DNA of 46,867 nucleotides from DAOUKH01 sp034421515 (lineage in GTDB: Bacteria > Chloroflexota > Dehalococcoidia > SHYB01), in the NCBI GenBank assembly GCA_034421515.1, contig DAOUKH010000066.1, positions 1 through 46,867 of the forward strand. The letters are read 5' to 3'. Position numbers and translations under genes: made by a program. This document shows, one piece after another, positions 23,997 through 31,857 of the stretch; within the stretch, counting starts at the first letter, position 1; every line of letters begins with the position of its first letter. The notes under the pieces are model-generated. The model saw only the letters and a list, made by a program, of their open reading frames with translations. It made no database searches and was not told the DNA's origin.

Positions 23997-25858
23997 CAGC
24001 CCTCTTTTTCCTCGGTCACAGAGTCGGCAATAGAGCGTATGACTGCCTCATACGCTTCGCCCCTTCCCCCCAGTCCCACAACCAACCCGTGATCGATCGC
24101 CACAATGAGACTCTCCTCATCAGCTTCTAGGCTGACTCCCTGCTGTCCAAGAGCCTCCTCCAGCGAGACCGGTGCCATTGGGTCCCACCCTACGGCAGTC
24201 CTCAGTTCCTTTCGGCAACCTTCTACCTCGGAACCCAGTTCAATACCATCCGCCTTCAGATCATCGAGCACGCCGATAGCCCGAACCATGGCAACTGACT
24301 TCACGTACGGCTGCAGGTCGGTCGCGGCCCTCTTGAATCGAGGCTCGTCTGACCTCTCTGACATCGCCTCGACCGCCGCCAGAGTCCTTTGGAGCAGGTC
24401 AGATTGGGGCGGAGCCTGCTTTATCTCCCGCCTCCGCTTCAGAGTTCTCGCCTGTGCATCCCTCTCTACTTGTTCCAGTTCCTCCATCCAGCGTAGTAAC
24501 TCGTCGAGAGCATCGTTCAGCGCTCCCTCCTGGGCGGGGTCGAACTGCGGTTTGTCGTCTCGCCCCTTGGTCGCCCTCATATGCCTCTCGATCTCCGAAT
24601 GTACATTTGAGAGAGCATTCCTGGAGGACTTGGCTTTCCCGTGCGTTTCGAAGGGGTTCGTGTCCGGGGCTTCATTCTCAATCTTCAGCTGCTTAACTAG
24701 CTCCTCCGTGCCGTCCAAGAGGCGTTCAGCGCGCGCCTTTGCCTGCATGGCTCGCGCCTTACGACTCATGGGATGAAAGAAGGTTGAGAGCGCCAGCTCG
24801 AAGACCTGTTTACCGGGGTTACTTTCCAGATCGTCTCGGGCCGCGTTGGGATAGAGCCTCCCTGGGTCCAGGATGTGGACCTCGCCCGTATAGTGGTGGT
24901 ACAGACTTCGCCCTCCCGTGGCCGGCCAGAGCGGCTTGAGTAGGTCTCGCCTACCCAAGGTGAACCCTTTCATCTTCAGTAGGAAGCCGCTGACCGAAGC
25001 CCCCTCATAAGAAGGGAGCTGTCGTCCGTTCTTGGACAGGGCATACCAGGCAAACGCCAAGGGGTTACCCTCTGCATCGTTGACCCAACCAAGCTCAACG
25101 TTGTAGACACCCTCAGCTACGGGCGGCAAGACATCGAACACGTCCTCATCTCCGATCCTCAGGGCAATCCGGACCGGATTCAGGTCTACATGGTCGACGA
25201 GCCATCCGTTGACCGTCTCTCCATAGCCCTCTGAGCCAAACGCAACAGGAACCGTATTCAACAGGTAATTGTTCACCTCGGAAGCGTCGTTCAGTTGCGC
25301 CCGATACTCTTCATCGATCCCCTCAAGCTCCACGACGGTGAAATGGTCGTCAGGGCTACCCTCATGGGGCTCCTCAAAGAGCTCTGTGTACTGGAGCATG
25401 AGGCCAGGCAGTCCAACCCCCTGTCGAACATCAGACCTCTTGTCGTCTTCAAGCAAACGGCGCATATCACCGAATCGGAATCTCCAGCCGACCCGACCGT
25501 CCATACCCTTCTGACGGCTTGTGATGGTCATCTCCTCGCAGATGCCAAATGCCGAGTAGATCCCAATACCGCGGAACCCCACCGCGTGCATGGGACTCTT
25601 GTTGGACATCCCAAACCGACGCGCGGCCCGCATCTCATCAAGGCCCATCCCCACCCCATCATCCCTGATGACCGCTTTAGGTCCGTCCACCGTGATGGTG
25701 ATGTTCTGAGCTCTGGCATCCACGCCATTCTGGACATACTCTCTCAGCGCGGCCTTCGCATCGGAATAAAGACCACGCGACAGAATGTCGAGTAACTCGC
25801 CCCCAACCTCCCAACTCTGGAACTGGACAGTCTGTGTCTTGCGCTCACTATGTTCCAT
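23996..25858 (-). CDS. Hsp90-like (GHKL) ATPase protein, first of the operon
   Basis: A 620-residue protein with a GHKL ATPase domain at residues 1-220: N-box ALREYVQNGVDA (Glu40, Asn44), G1 box IRDDGVGM (64-71), lid motif GFRGIGIYSAFG (94-105). A middle domain follows with GEVHILDPGRLYPNAARDD at 325-343, then a long charged helical region (about 360-520) likely to form coiled coils, and a small C-terminal domain. All ATP-binding residues look intact. It leads a minus-strand group with the methyltransferase-like, radical SAM and second GHKL genes. GGTGAGG precedes the ATG. MORC-, Hsp90- and MutL-type ATPases act as ATP-gated clamps, so this is probably the motor or sensor of a multi-protein system. 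Confidence 0.88.
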   Translation of the reverse strand: MEHSERKTQTVQFQSWEVGGELLDILSRGLYSDAKAALREYVQNGVDARAQNITITVDGPKAVIRDDGVGMGLDEMRAARRFGMSNKSPMHAVGFRGIGIYSAFGICEEMTITSRQKGMDGRVGWRFRFGDMRRLLEDDKRSDVRQGVGLPGLMLQYTELFEEPHEGSPDDHFTVVELEGIDEEYRAQLNDASEVNNYLLNTVPVAFGSEGYGETVNGWLVDHVDLNPVRIALRIGDEDVFDVLPPVAEGVYNVELGWVNDAEGNPLAFAWYALSKNGRQLPSYEGASVSGFLLKMKGFTLGRRDLLKPLWPATGGRSLYHHYTGEVHILDPGRLYPNAARDDLESNPGKQVFELALSTFFHPMSRKARAMQAKARAERLLDGTEELVKQLKIENEAPDTNPFETHGKAKSSRNALSNVHSEIERHMRATKGRDDKPQFDPAQEGALNDALDELLRWMEELEQVERDAQARTLKRRREIKQAPPQSDLLQRTLAAVEAMSERSDEPRFKRAATDLQPYVKSVAMVRAIGVLDDLKADGIELGSEVEGCRKELRTAVGWDPMAPVSLEEALGQQGVSLEADEESLIVAIDHGLVVGLGGRGEAYEAVIRSIADSVTEEKEG

Positions 25859-26543
25859 AGACTATTGCCTCACCCCTTGCACCGCTCAGACCTCCTGATC
25901 GGCCTGGACCAGCTGTCTACCCTTCTGTAGTCTCAGCTGTGGGCACTACCGAGCTCTGAAATCAAGACCAGCTTGGGTCCAAGACCATCTGCCATGCCAG
26001 CATCCACAGCTATCCTCCGCAGTGTCCTGTGATTCCTATAAGGTACCACTCATGCGTTTTCGATAGAACATCTCAGATTGCCACTCACTGGCAGGTTCAT
26101 GTGCATTGCCTCTTTGAAAGGTGGCGCTACGCTGTCGGTGGCGCAGAACCAAGACCGAGTAGCGCTGGGTCGTCGAGAACCCGGCACCTCCGTCGTACCC
26201 CGTGCGGAACGCGTACTCCACCTTGGCGCCCCAAGGCACACGGCCGCCAACCCGATGGTCCCGCCTCCTTCCTGGCTTCCGGGCCCACCGGCGCCACGCA
26301 CCACCATCCCGGTCCGCTCGTCCTTCCGCCAGCCCAGCACCTTCACTTCGGCGGGCACGCAGTCTTGGCGAGATTGACCACACATCCTCACTCCCCACTC
26401 AGGGCTACAATGTGACCACCGCCTTGATCGTGGTACGTTGCAGGGGGAAGACGAACCCCCGGCGACCGACGCGCCGGAGAGGCAGCCTGGCGGCGCCGCG
26501 CCTGAGTCGCCACGGCCGCAGGCCGGGAGCAGGGAGGAGCTAG
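25859..26543. other. 685-base intergenic region with a decayed repeated gene fragment
   Basis: No intact gene is seen. The stretch separates the divergent GHKL operon and hsdM remnant and must hold both promoters, but none is obvious. Bases 26199-26318 match 40131-40251 closely in the same orientation (see the repeat entry). Read on the minus strand they encode part of a peptide containing VPWGAKVEYAFRTGY, in a frame broken relative to the other copy, so this is a pseudogene scrap. Confidence 0.6.
26199..26318 (-). repeat. Gene-fragment repeat, left copy
   Basis: About 120 bases are shared with 40131-40251 as a direct repeat. The first 35 bases are identical, then substitutions and a one-base difference appear. 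On the minus strand both encode a peptide ending VPWGAKVEYAFRTGY. The one-base difference puts the upstream Gly-rich part of this copy out of frame, so it is not a working gene. Confidence 0.75.
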
Positions 26544-27473
26544 TTGAGCGCCCTGAACATCAGCGGCTTCATTTGGGGCATCGCGGATGACGTGCTGCGC
26601 GATGTCTACGTGCGGGGCAAGTACCGCGACGTGATTCTGCCAATGACCGTCATCAGGCGCCTGGATGCCGTCTTGGAGCCGACGAAGGACGCGGTCCTCA
26701 GGATGAAGGAGCGGTTGGACGACGCAGGGGTGACGAACCAGGACGCGGCGCTCCGCCAGGCGTCCGGCGAGGCCTTCTACAACACATCCCAGTTCCGACT
26801 CCGCGACCTGACCTCCCGGGGCCGACAGCAGCAGTTGCGGGCCGACTTCGAGGCCTACCTCGACGGCTTCTCGCCCAACGTCCAGGAAGTCTTGGAGAAG
26901 TTCAAGTTTCGCAACCAGATCCCAACCCTGGTGGAAGCCGACGCTCTGGGATTCCTGCTGGAGAAGTTCCTGGACCGCTCGATCAACCTCAGCCCCAGGC
27001 CCGTTCTCAACAGCGACGGCTCCGTACGGCTGGAGGGCCTGGACAACCACGCGATGGGCACGGTCTTCGAGGAGAAGTTGCTCTGCGACCTCTCTCGAGC
27101 GGGACAGGCTCACGGCCAAGTGAGCCTATATGGGGGAACAAAGGACGGCCTCTCACTAGACGATGTGAAGAACTACCCGATCCTCCTCCCACCCTTAGAC
27201 CAACAGACCGCCATCGTGGAGTACCTCGATAGGGCTCTCACCGATACCGATGCCGCAATCGCTCGGGTCCGTCGGCAGATTGAGCTGGTGGAGGAGTACC
27301 CCACCCGGGTCATCACCGACGTGGTGACCGGCAAGCTGGACGTGCGCGAGGCGGCCGCGCAGTTGCCAGACGAAGACCCGATGGAAGAAGATGGGCCTCT
27401 GGTAAACGGCTTTGACGAAGGGGGCCAGGACGCCGAGGAAGAACCGGCAATCGCGGAGGAGGTGACGGCATGA
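26544..27473 (+). pseudogene. hsdM-hsdS deletion fusion (type I restriction-modification remnant)
   Basis: An open frame of 309 codons made of two unrelated halves. Residues 1-175 are the N-terminus of a type I methyltransferase subunit (FIWGIADDVLRDVYVRGKYRDVILPMTVIRRLDAVLEPTK, ending at LDNHAMGTVFEE). From about residue 195 it is the C-terminal end of a specificity subunit (GLSLDDVKNYPILLPPLDQQ, then a conserved helix and LVEEYPTRVITDVVTGKLDVR). The SAM-binding and NPPF catalytic motifs and both target-recognition domains are missing. The join keeps the frame. TTG start with GGGAGGAG five bases upstream. It cannot methylate DNA, but the protein could still be made. Confidence 0.85.
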
Positions 27474-27712
27474 CGGACTGGAGCAAGTGCCCAGCGGTCG
27501 AGAGCGTGCCCGGCAAGGTGAGCGGCAATTGGGTGTTCAAGGACACTCGTCTGCCTGTGTACACCCTCTTTGAGAACCTTGCGGCCGGGGCGACGGTCTA
27601 CGACTTCATCGAGTGGTTTGGCGGAGTGGAGGAATCGGAGGTGAAGGCCGTGCTGGAGCACGTGGCGCAGGACCTGCGGGACAAGGTCACCCATGCGCAT
27701 CCTGTTCGATAA
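27470..27712 (+). CDS. DUF433-family antitoxin-like protein
   Basis: An 80-residue DUF433 protein, a small winged-helix family often acting as antitoxin. The signature is GNWVFKDTRLPVYTLFENLAAGATVYDFIEWF. The start ATG overlaps the stop of the hsdM-hsdS remnant (ATGA), and it overlaps the next gene by 20 bases. The pairing with a DUF5615 PIN-like protein is the usual arrangement of this toxin-antitoxin type, and such pairs are common next to type I restriction genes. It probably binds and silences the downstream toxin and represses the promoter. Confidence 0.85.
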   Translation: MTDWSKCPAVESVPGKVSGNWVFKDTRLPVYTLFENLAAGATVYDFIEWFGGVEESEVKAVLEHVAQDLRDKVTHAHPVR

Positions 27713-28028
27713 CGGAGCGCCCAGGCAGTTGGGGCGTCGACTCCTTGGCCATGTCGTCGAAGAGGCCAGGGAGCGCGGCTGGGACGGCTTGTCCAACGGG
27801 GACTTGCTGGACCGGGCCGAAGAAGCCGGCTTCGAGGTTTTGATCACTACCGACCAGGGCATCCAATATCAACAGAACATGTCGAACAGGCGGGTGGCCG
27901 TGGTCGTGCTCATGAACACCTCGTGGCCGCATATTGCGCGAAGAACGGAGGCTGTCCGAAGCGCCCTCGTGGGAATCCAGCCCGGTGAAGTGAGAGAGGT
28001 CCACATCCCGACGGGCGACGAGGGCTAG
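27693..28028 (+). CDS. DUF5615 PIN-like toxin-type nuclease
   Basis: A 111-residue PIN-like protein of the DUF5615 (Mut7-C-like) type. It begins MRILFDNGAPRQLGRRLLGH with the first acidic residue, has GWDGLSNGDLLDRAEEAGFEVLITTDQ with the further acidic residues, and YQQN..RRVAVVVL as the last core strand. It overlaps the DUF433 gene and ends one base before the hsdR remnant. Likely an RNase toxin neutralised by DUF433. All expected acidic residues seem present, so this pair may be active even though the surrounding restriction locus is broken. Confidence 0.83.
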   Translation: MRILFDNGAPRQLGRRLLGHVVEEARERGWDGLSNGDLLDRAEEAGFEVLITTDQGIQYQQNMSNRRVAVVVLMNTSWPHIARRTEAVRSALVGIQPGEVREVHIPTGDEG

Positions 28029-28029
28029 C

Positions 28030-28424
28030 GTGACCACGGACACGAGCGAGAAGGGACTTGAGCGCCTCATCTGCACGGCGATGGCCGGCCATCCCTGCGA
28101 AGCGGGCGCGATCGAAGAGCGGTCGGCCGTGTACAACGCTGGCTGGGTCGGCGGCGACCCGCACGACTACGACCGCGAGTACTGCGTCGACCTTGTCCAT
28201 CTCACGGCCTTTCTCCGTGATACCCAGCCCAACGCCGCCGAGTCGCTCGACCGAGACTAGGACAGTCCGACGCGGCGCAAGTTCTTGGCTCGGCTGCAGG
28301 GAGAGATCACCAAGCGCGGGACCATCGACGTCCTGCGCAAGGGAATCAAGCACGGGCCCCATCAGCTCGAATTGCTCTACGGCACGCCCTCGCCCGGCAA
28401 CAAGAAGGCGCAGAGCCTGTACGG
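28030..28424 (+). pseudogene. hsdR N-terminal remnant (type I restriction subunit) with a premature stop
   Basis: The N-terminus of a type I restriction endonuclease subunit. It starts at GTG 28030 (TDTSEKGLERLICTAMAGHPCE) and runs through HDYDREYCVDLVHLTAFL to a TAG at 28258-28260. The same frame continues after the stop with DSPTRRKFLARLQGEITKRG and LYGTPSPGNKKAQSLYG, so the TAG replaced a sense codon. At about 28424 the similarity ends abruptly at IS1595 sequence. The nuclease and motor domains (over 800 residues) are gone. Confidence 0.85.
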
Positions 28425-28664
28425 GGCATGGCCCACGCGAACGGCATGGAGTCATTTGGGGCGTCCCTGAAGCGCGGCTACGAAGGCATCTATCACCACA
28501 TGAGCCCGAAGTACCTGGGCCGCTACGTCGAGTGCGAGGGACGTCGGAACCGCCGCCCGATGGACACCGCAGACCAGATAGGAGAAGTGGCGCGGAGAGC
28601 TGACAGCAAGTGGCTCCGGTACATCGACCTGATCGGCCCGCCGGAGACGCGCCAGCCCGCGTAG
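28425..28664 (+). mobile_element. IS1595-family (ISXO2-like) transposase C-terminal fragment
   Basis: About 79 codons of the C-terminal part of an ISXO2-like DDE transposase: AHANGMESFGASLKRGY, GIYHHMSPKYLGRYVECEG and RPMDTADQIGEVARRADSKWLRY. The aspartate-bearing N-terminal half and the element ends are absent. The fragment abuts the truncated hsdR, so the element or a later deletion removed the rest of the restriction gene. Its last 75 bases recur at 29492-29566. Confidence 0.8.
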
Positions 28665-28737
28665 GAACTATTGGATGCCGCGAGTTGGATCGTTACTATA
28701 ATGGGCGAAATCTTCCTTAGCTTGGGAGAAGTGGATC

Positions 28738-28944
28738 ATGCCAGCCAAGGGCAAGGCAACCAAGCTGGACGCGACGACCCGGTTGGGTTTGGACTATGTC
28801 GTGATCGGGGGGCCTGAATGGCTTATGCCGCTGCACGCCCTTCTTGTCTGGCTGGTGCTTACACCGTTTCGATTCCTGTCTCCAGAACTAAAAAGATTGC
28901 CGCGACGACCTCTAAAATCAATCCCGCGACCGCCAGAAGGATAA
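28738..28944 (+). CDS. Small hypothetical protein with one hydrophobic segment
   Basis: A 68-residue frame starting MPAKGKATKLDATTRLG, with a possible membrane helix EWLMPLHALLVWLVLTPFRFL and a basic tail. GGGAGAAG lies six bases before the ATG, and a TATAAT at 28697-28702 could be its -10, although no good -35 lies at the right distance. Its last 86 bases overlap the convergent membrane-protein gene, so it could equally be the 5' stub of a gene cut by rearrangement. No family recognised. Confidence 0.35.
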   Translation: MPAKGKATKLDATTRLGLDYVVIGGPEWLMPLHALLVWLVLTPFRFLSPELKRLPRRPLKSIPRPPEG

Positions 28945-29434
28945 GCGCGGATTGCGCTGCCACAAGCGGGCTGTTCCTCTCCTCCGCCGACTTATAGGCA
29001 TCCGCTAGACATCGCACGACGAAACCTTGGCTTTCCCCTTGTGGCATCCTTTCAATCAGCTTCTTCATTTCGTCCATCGATGGGCCTCGCTCCACACCTA
29101 CTAGGAGCGCGAGTAAACTCATCAAGCTCGCCCAGCCGACGGCTGCCAACAGCGTAAGTCCCCACCGCACCGGCCAGTCGGAAGGGCTGCTCTCTAGCAC
29201 GCTAAGGACGACTCCAGTGGCGGCGAGTACCGCAAAGGCGACCTGGACGAGGGTAAGCGCCCGACCCGACAAGCGTTCCGCCCTGGCGATTTGCCAAAGG
29301 GATCGCTCTCTGGCCTCATGGTAGTAGAGGTCGGAGACGCCAGGCTGCCAGACGGATAGCCGACTGTGAGACGACGGCGCCCCAGACGACGCGGACCCGC
29401 TTAGCTCCGTCGGAGGGACTTCATCGCTGCCCAT
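28859..29434 (-). CDS. Hypothetical membrane protein with about three to four helices
   Basis: A 191-residue protein that I cannot place. A polar N-terminus (about 1-60) is followed by two adjacent hydrophobic helices (LTLVQVAFAVLAATGVVLSV and WGLTLLAAVGWASLMSLLAL), an amphipathic cytoplasmic-like stretch (MDEMKKLIERMPQGESQG), and a C-terminal hydrophobic region (SALILLAVAGLILEVVAAIF). AAGGGGG six bases upstream supports the ATG at 29434. It is flanked by two copies of an IS1595 transposase end, so it may be cargo of a decayed element. A small membrane effector of a defence system is imaginable, but nothing in the sequence proves it. Confidence 0.6.
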   Translation of the reverse strand: MGSDEVPPTELSGSASSGAPSSHSRLSVWQPGVSDLYYHEARERSLWQIARAERLSGRALTLVQVAFAVLAATGVVLSVLESSPSDWPVRWGLTLLAAVGWASLMSLLALLVGVERGPSMDEMKKLIERMPQGESQGFVVRCLADAYKSAEERNSPLVAAQSALILLAVAGLILEVVAAIFLVLETGIETV

Positions 29435-29491
29435 TCATTTCCCCCTTAGCTCCTTAGCTGGGTTCCCCTGCCGCCTCCAAGGGGCCGCGAG

Positions 29492-29566
29492 ATGGCGCGA
29501 GGCACTGATGGCAAGCGGCTTAGGGTTATCGACCTCATCGGCCCGCCGGAGACGCGCCAGCCCGCG
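29492..29566 (+). mobile_element. Second IS1595-family transposase end fragment
   Basis: Seventy-five bases closely match 28587-28661 in the same direction, including a shared block from GATCGG/CATCGG to CAGCCCGCG. The encoded peptide, MARGTDGKRLRVIDLIGPPE, is again the C-terminal end of an ISXO2-like transposase. No inverted repeat is seen. With the first fragment it brackets about 830 bases containing the membrane-protein gene. Confidence 0.75.
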
Positions 29567-29639
29567 ACGCTCTGGTCTCCTTCTGGGGTTGCCGGTAAGA
29601 ATACCCGTGGAGGGCACCGGCTGGCCTGCTTACGTGGCA

Positions 29640-29792
29640 CTATACGGGTGGTGGTCGATCCTGCCAGTCCGATGACGGATGTCCGGCCTTATCAAAGTGA
29701 AGCCGGCGCCAGCGTTCCGACTCCCGGTGCATTTCAAGGATCATCTTGCGCAGGCGCTCGACCTCCGTCTGCAACTCAGCTTTGGTCGGCAT
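29640..29792 (-). CDS. Possible 50-residue coiled-coil protein
   Basis: A short frame starting MPTKAELQTEVERLRKMILE, with leucine/valine heptads predicting a coiled coil, then a basic and aromatic tail. AAGGA lies close to the ATG, with short spacing. The amino-acid composition looks coding, unlike the longer frame upstream of it in the same register, but the size makes the call weak. The region 29793-30029 holds nothing I can support. Confidence 0.3.
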   Translation of the reverse strand: MPTKAELQTEVERLRKMILEMHRESERWRRLHFDKAGHPSSDWQDRPPPV

Positions 29793-30029
29793 CGTCCTTG
29801 GGCCTCTTTCGCGCGCGCCTTCCCAGCCATTCTTGGCAGCATCGTAGTCGATTCCTGCCGAAACCTCCAGCGCTCCTGGAGCATCTCCTTGGGACAGGGG
29901 AAGCCGGTTGCTATGGTCAGGTCTGCTGGTCGATAGCCAACCGAGGCACGGGAGCGGACGGAGGGGCAGTCTGCAGGAACTCCCTCGGGGGAATGCTCGC
30001 ACGGGCATCAGGAAGCGGCCTTCGCCTAC

Positions 30030-30547
30030 ATGATGTATGGAGTAGAGCCCACCGAACCATGCCCCAACTGCGGGGAGATACCCACCTTCGGCAGTATGGC
30101 GATGCCCGGTATCACGATTCGGACGCGGGTGGAGTCTATCTGCCTCCAACTCTGGATGCTGCTCGAATTCATCGTGTTCAGCTCCCTGGTGTCCAATAAG
30201 GATGTGTGGCAGAGGTCGCAGAAGGGATTCCAGAGCTCCCAGGCCATCGGCAAGAAGCTCAGAGAATCGAAGCGCCTCCATCCTAACTTCTACCCAAGCC
30301 CCGTCGACCTGAATGGGAGCACCCCAGGAGAGGAACCTGCTCCTCGCATCGAGGGCTTCCTGAGCGAGAATGAGTTGATCGAGATCTATGGCCGGTTGGG
30401 CAACATCCTTCATGCGGAGAAGTCGGCAAGGAGACCAACTACCGGTTCTTCATTGACTCGGCCCCCGGCTGGCTCTCCAAGGTCACGAACCTCATGGAAT
30501 GCCACAAGGTGTACCAGGCTGGACGAAATCAAGAACCTTCACCTTGA
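30030..30547 (+). pseudogene. Frameshifted hypothetical gene at the right end of the island
   Basis: Codons from 30030 read MMYGVEPTEPCPNCGEIPTFG (one CxxC zinc knuckle) and continue to LSENELIEIYGRLGNILHAE at about 30418. There the good reading jumps to another frame: GKETNYRFFIDSAPGWLSKV then TNLMECHKVYQ, ending at TGA 30545-30547. The two pieces fit one protein of about 170 residues broken by a single-base shift near 30420. The family is unfamiliar beyond looking like a single-domain hypothetical. The right att-like repeat lies inside its 3' end. Confidence 0.6.
30511..30540 (+). repeat. Putative attachment-site repeat (right)
   Basis: Thirty bases matching the tRNA-Arg-linked repeat at 18916-18945 with two mismatches (positions 15 and 21 of the repeat). 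It lies at the 3' end of a broken gene, and no tRNA structure accompanies it, as expected for the distal end of an island that integrated at the tRNA. Confidence 0.7.
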
Positions 30548-30602
30548 AGCTCGTGCTGGACCTGTAATCGACAGACGCGGGCCCGATTGAGGTGACAGAT
30601 GT

Positions 30603-30749
30603 ATGAAGCAGTATCAGTTGAGTAGGCCGAGGCGGTCGGCATGGGCTGTCGCAATCGCCGTGTCGTATGCCCGGGCCGCCGCCCTGCTGACGGCGTGCGG
30701 CGGCGAACCGCAGCCTGGCTGGACCCAGAGACTGCGGAGCATCATGTAA
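30603..30749 (+). CDS. Short lipoprotein-like signal peptide frame
   Basis: A 48-codon frame: basic start MKQYQLSRPRRSAWA, a hydrophobic core and a lipobox-like LLTACGGE, then a short tail ending at TAA. GAGGTG lies about nine bases upstream. It resembles the first part of a bacterial lipoprotein cut short, so it may be the stub of a gene truncated at the island border. It overlaps the 3' end of the convergent endonuclease gene by eight bases. Confidence 0.35.
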   Translation: MKQYQLSRPRRSAWAVAIAVSYARAAALLTACGGEPQPGWTQRLRSIM

Positions 30750-31809
30750 GTTCTCCTCCATCGGGTTCAGTCTGCCTCTTCAACACCGCGGAAAGTCTTG
30801 CCACAAAGCTGTCCACCTCGTCGGTGGTCTGGAACGAGCCCTCCAACCCTTCGGCCGATTCTCTCTCCTCCTGAGAGCTGCCGCTCCATCGCCTCACGTC
30901 GCACTCCGCTGTGTTGCCTGGCAGCCAAGATCGGAGATCGTCCATACCTACATCCATGTACCGCTCAAACCTAGTGGCGTGAGCGACAAACTTGACGCCC
31001 TCGGCCTCGTCGCCCGGAACCGCGTTGACCAACATCACGGTTCGCACTCCACCGCTCTCCAGTCGGCGGACGTATGCCACAGTCTCCGAGTACCCTTGGG
31101 CGAAGAAAATCCCCCGGACTCCGTCCCTCAGCCGCCGGTAAGTCTCTCCAATACCTTTCTCGTCGGCGAGGGCCTGGAGCTCGTTCACCGTGCGGTACCT
31201 CGACCTAGCGGACGTGCGGCGAGCTATGGGCTGTATCGCCTCAGGCTCGATTAGGTAGACCTGTGCCAACAACTCCCTACCACTGGCATCTTCGAAGTGC
31301 TGCACCGTAGCCACATTGATCGGCACTCCAACCTCTGCCAGGTAGCGGACGATCCTGTCGGTGCTGGCATCCACGGACTCGGCAACGATCAGGGAGCGAT
31401 GGCCTCCGTTGAGTTGGTCGGGCAGATCTGCCTCGAACCTCCCCCGGAACGCTTTCTCTAGTGAGCCGGAACCGCCCAGATAGGAATCGGCGATGCTGGT
31501 CACCTCATCGAAGTCTAGGTCCTTGGCCCAGGAAGAATACTCCAGAGCCTGGGAGGTGACATCCCGCGGAGTCTGACCCCTCTTGAGCTCAACGACCACT
31601 AGGTTCCCGTCCCGGTCCATGCATAGTAGGTCCACTGCACCGCCGAAGCTTGTACGTACCTGCCTGCCGATGACCAGGAGGTCGGGGTCAAGCACCGATA
31701 TATCGTCGGCCAGCCAGTCCTCGATCCACTGTTCCAGGCTGGTGTACCTCGTCGGTATCTCCGACAGCTTCCTGTCGGCCGTGATTTCCCATAGTCGTAT
31801 CTGCTGCAT
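30742..31809 (-). CDS. NucS/DUF91-like PD-(D/E)xK endonuclease protein
   Basis: A 355-residue protein with a restriction-type nuclease core near the N-terminus: GGAVDLLCMDRDGNLVVVELKRG gives Asp60, Glu74 and Lys76 of the PD-(D/E)xK site, preceded by SLEQWIEDWLADDISVL, which resembles the entry to NucS/DUF91 domains. The remaining 230 residues are an unknown domain with a strand pattern (HRSLIVAES, VPINVATVQHF, VRTVMLVNA) that may bind DNA or a partner. GGAGGG five bases upstream fixes the ATG. It lies downstream of the type III restriction operon on the same strand with 48 bases to the small gene between, so it may belong to that defence unit. Confidence 0.78.
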   Translation of the reverse strand: MQQIRLWEITADRKLSEIPTRYTSLEQWIEDWLADDISVLDPDLLVIGRQVRTSFGGAVDLLCMDRDGNLVVVELKRGQTPRDVTSQALEYSSWAKDLDFDEVTSIADSYLGGSGSLEKAFRGRFEADLPDQLNGGHRSLIVAESVDASTDRIVRYLAEVGVPINVATVQHFEDASGRELLAQVYLIEPEAIQPIARRTSARSRYRTVNELQALADEKGIGETYRRLRDGVRGIFFAQGYSETVAYVRRLESGGVRTVMLVNAVPGDEAEGVKFVAHATRFERYMDVGMDDLRSWLPGNTAECDVRRWSGSSQEERESAEGLEGSFQTTDEVDSFVARLSAVLKRQTEPDGGELT

Positions 31810-31857
31810 TGTTCCCTCCGGGCTGTCTGTAGGCCATACCTTAGGTCCCAGCAGACA

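Noticed and set aside
26036..26398. 120-codon minus-strand gene
   Set aside because: The segment similar to the right-hand copy is only in frame for part of its length, because of a one-base difference; treated as a decayed fragment.
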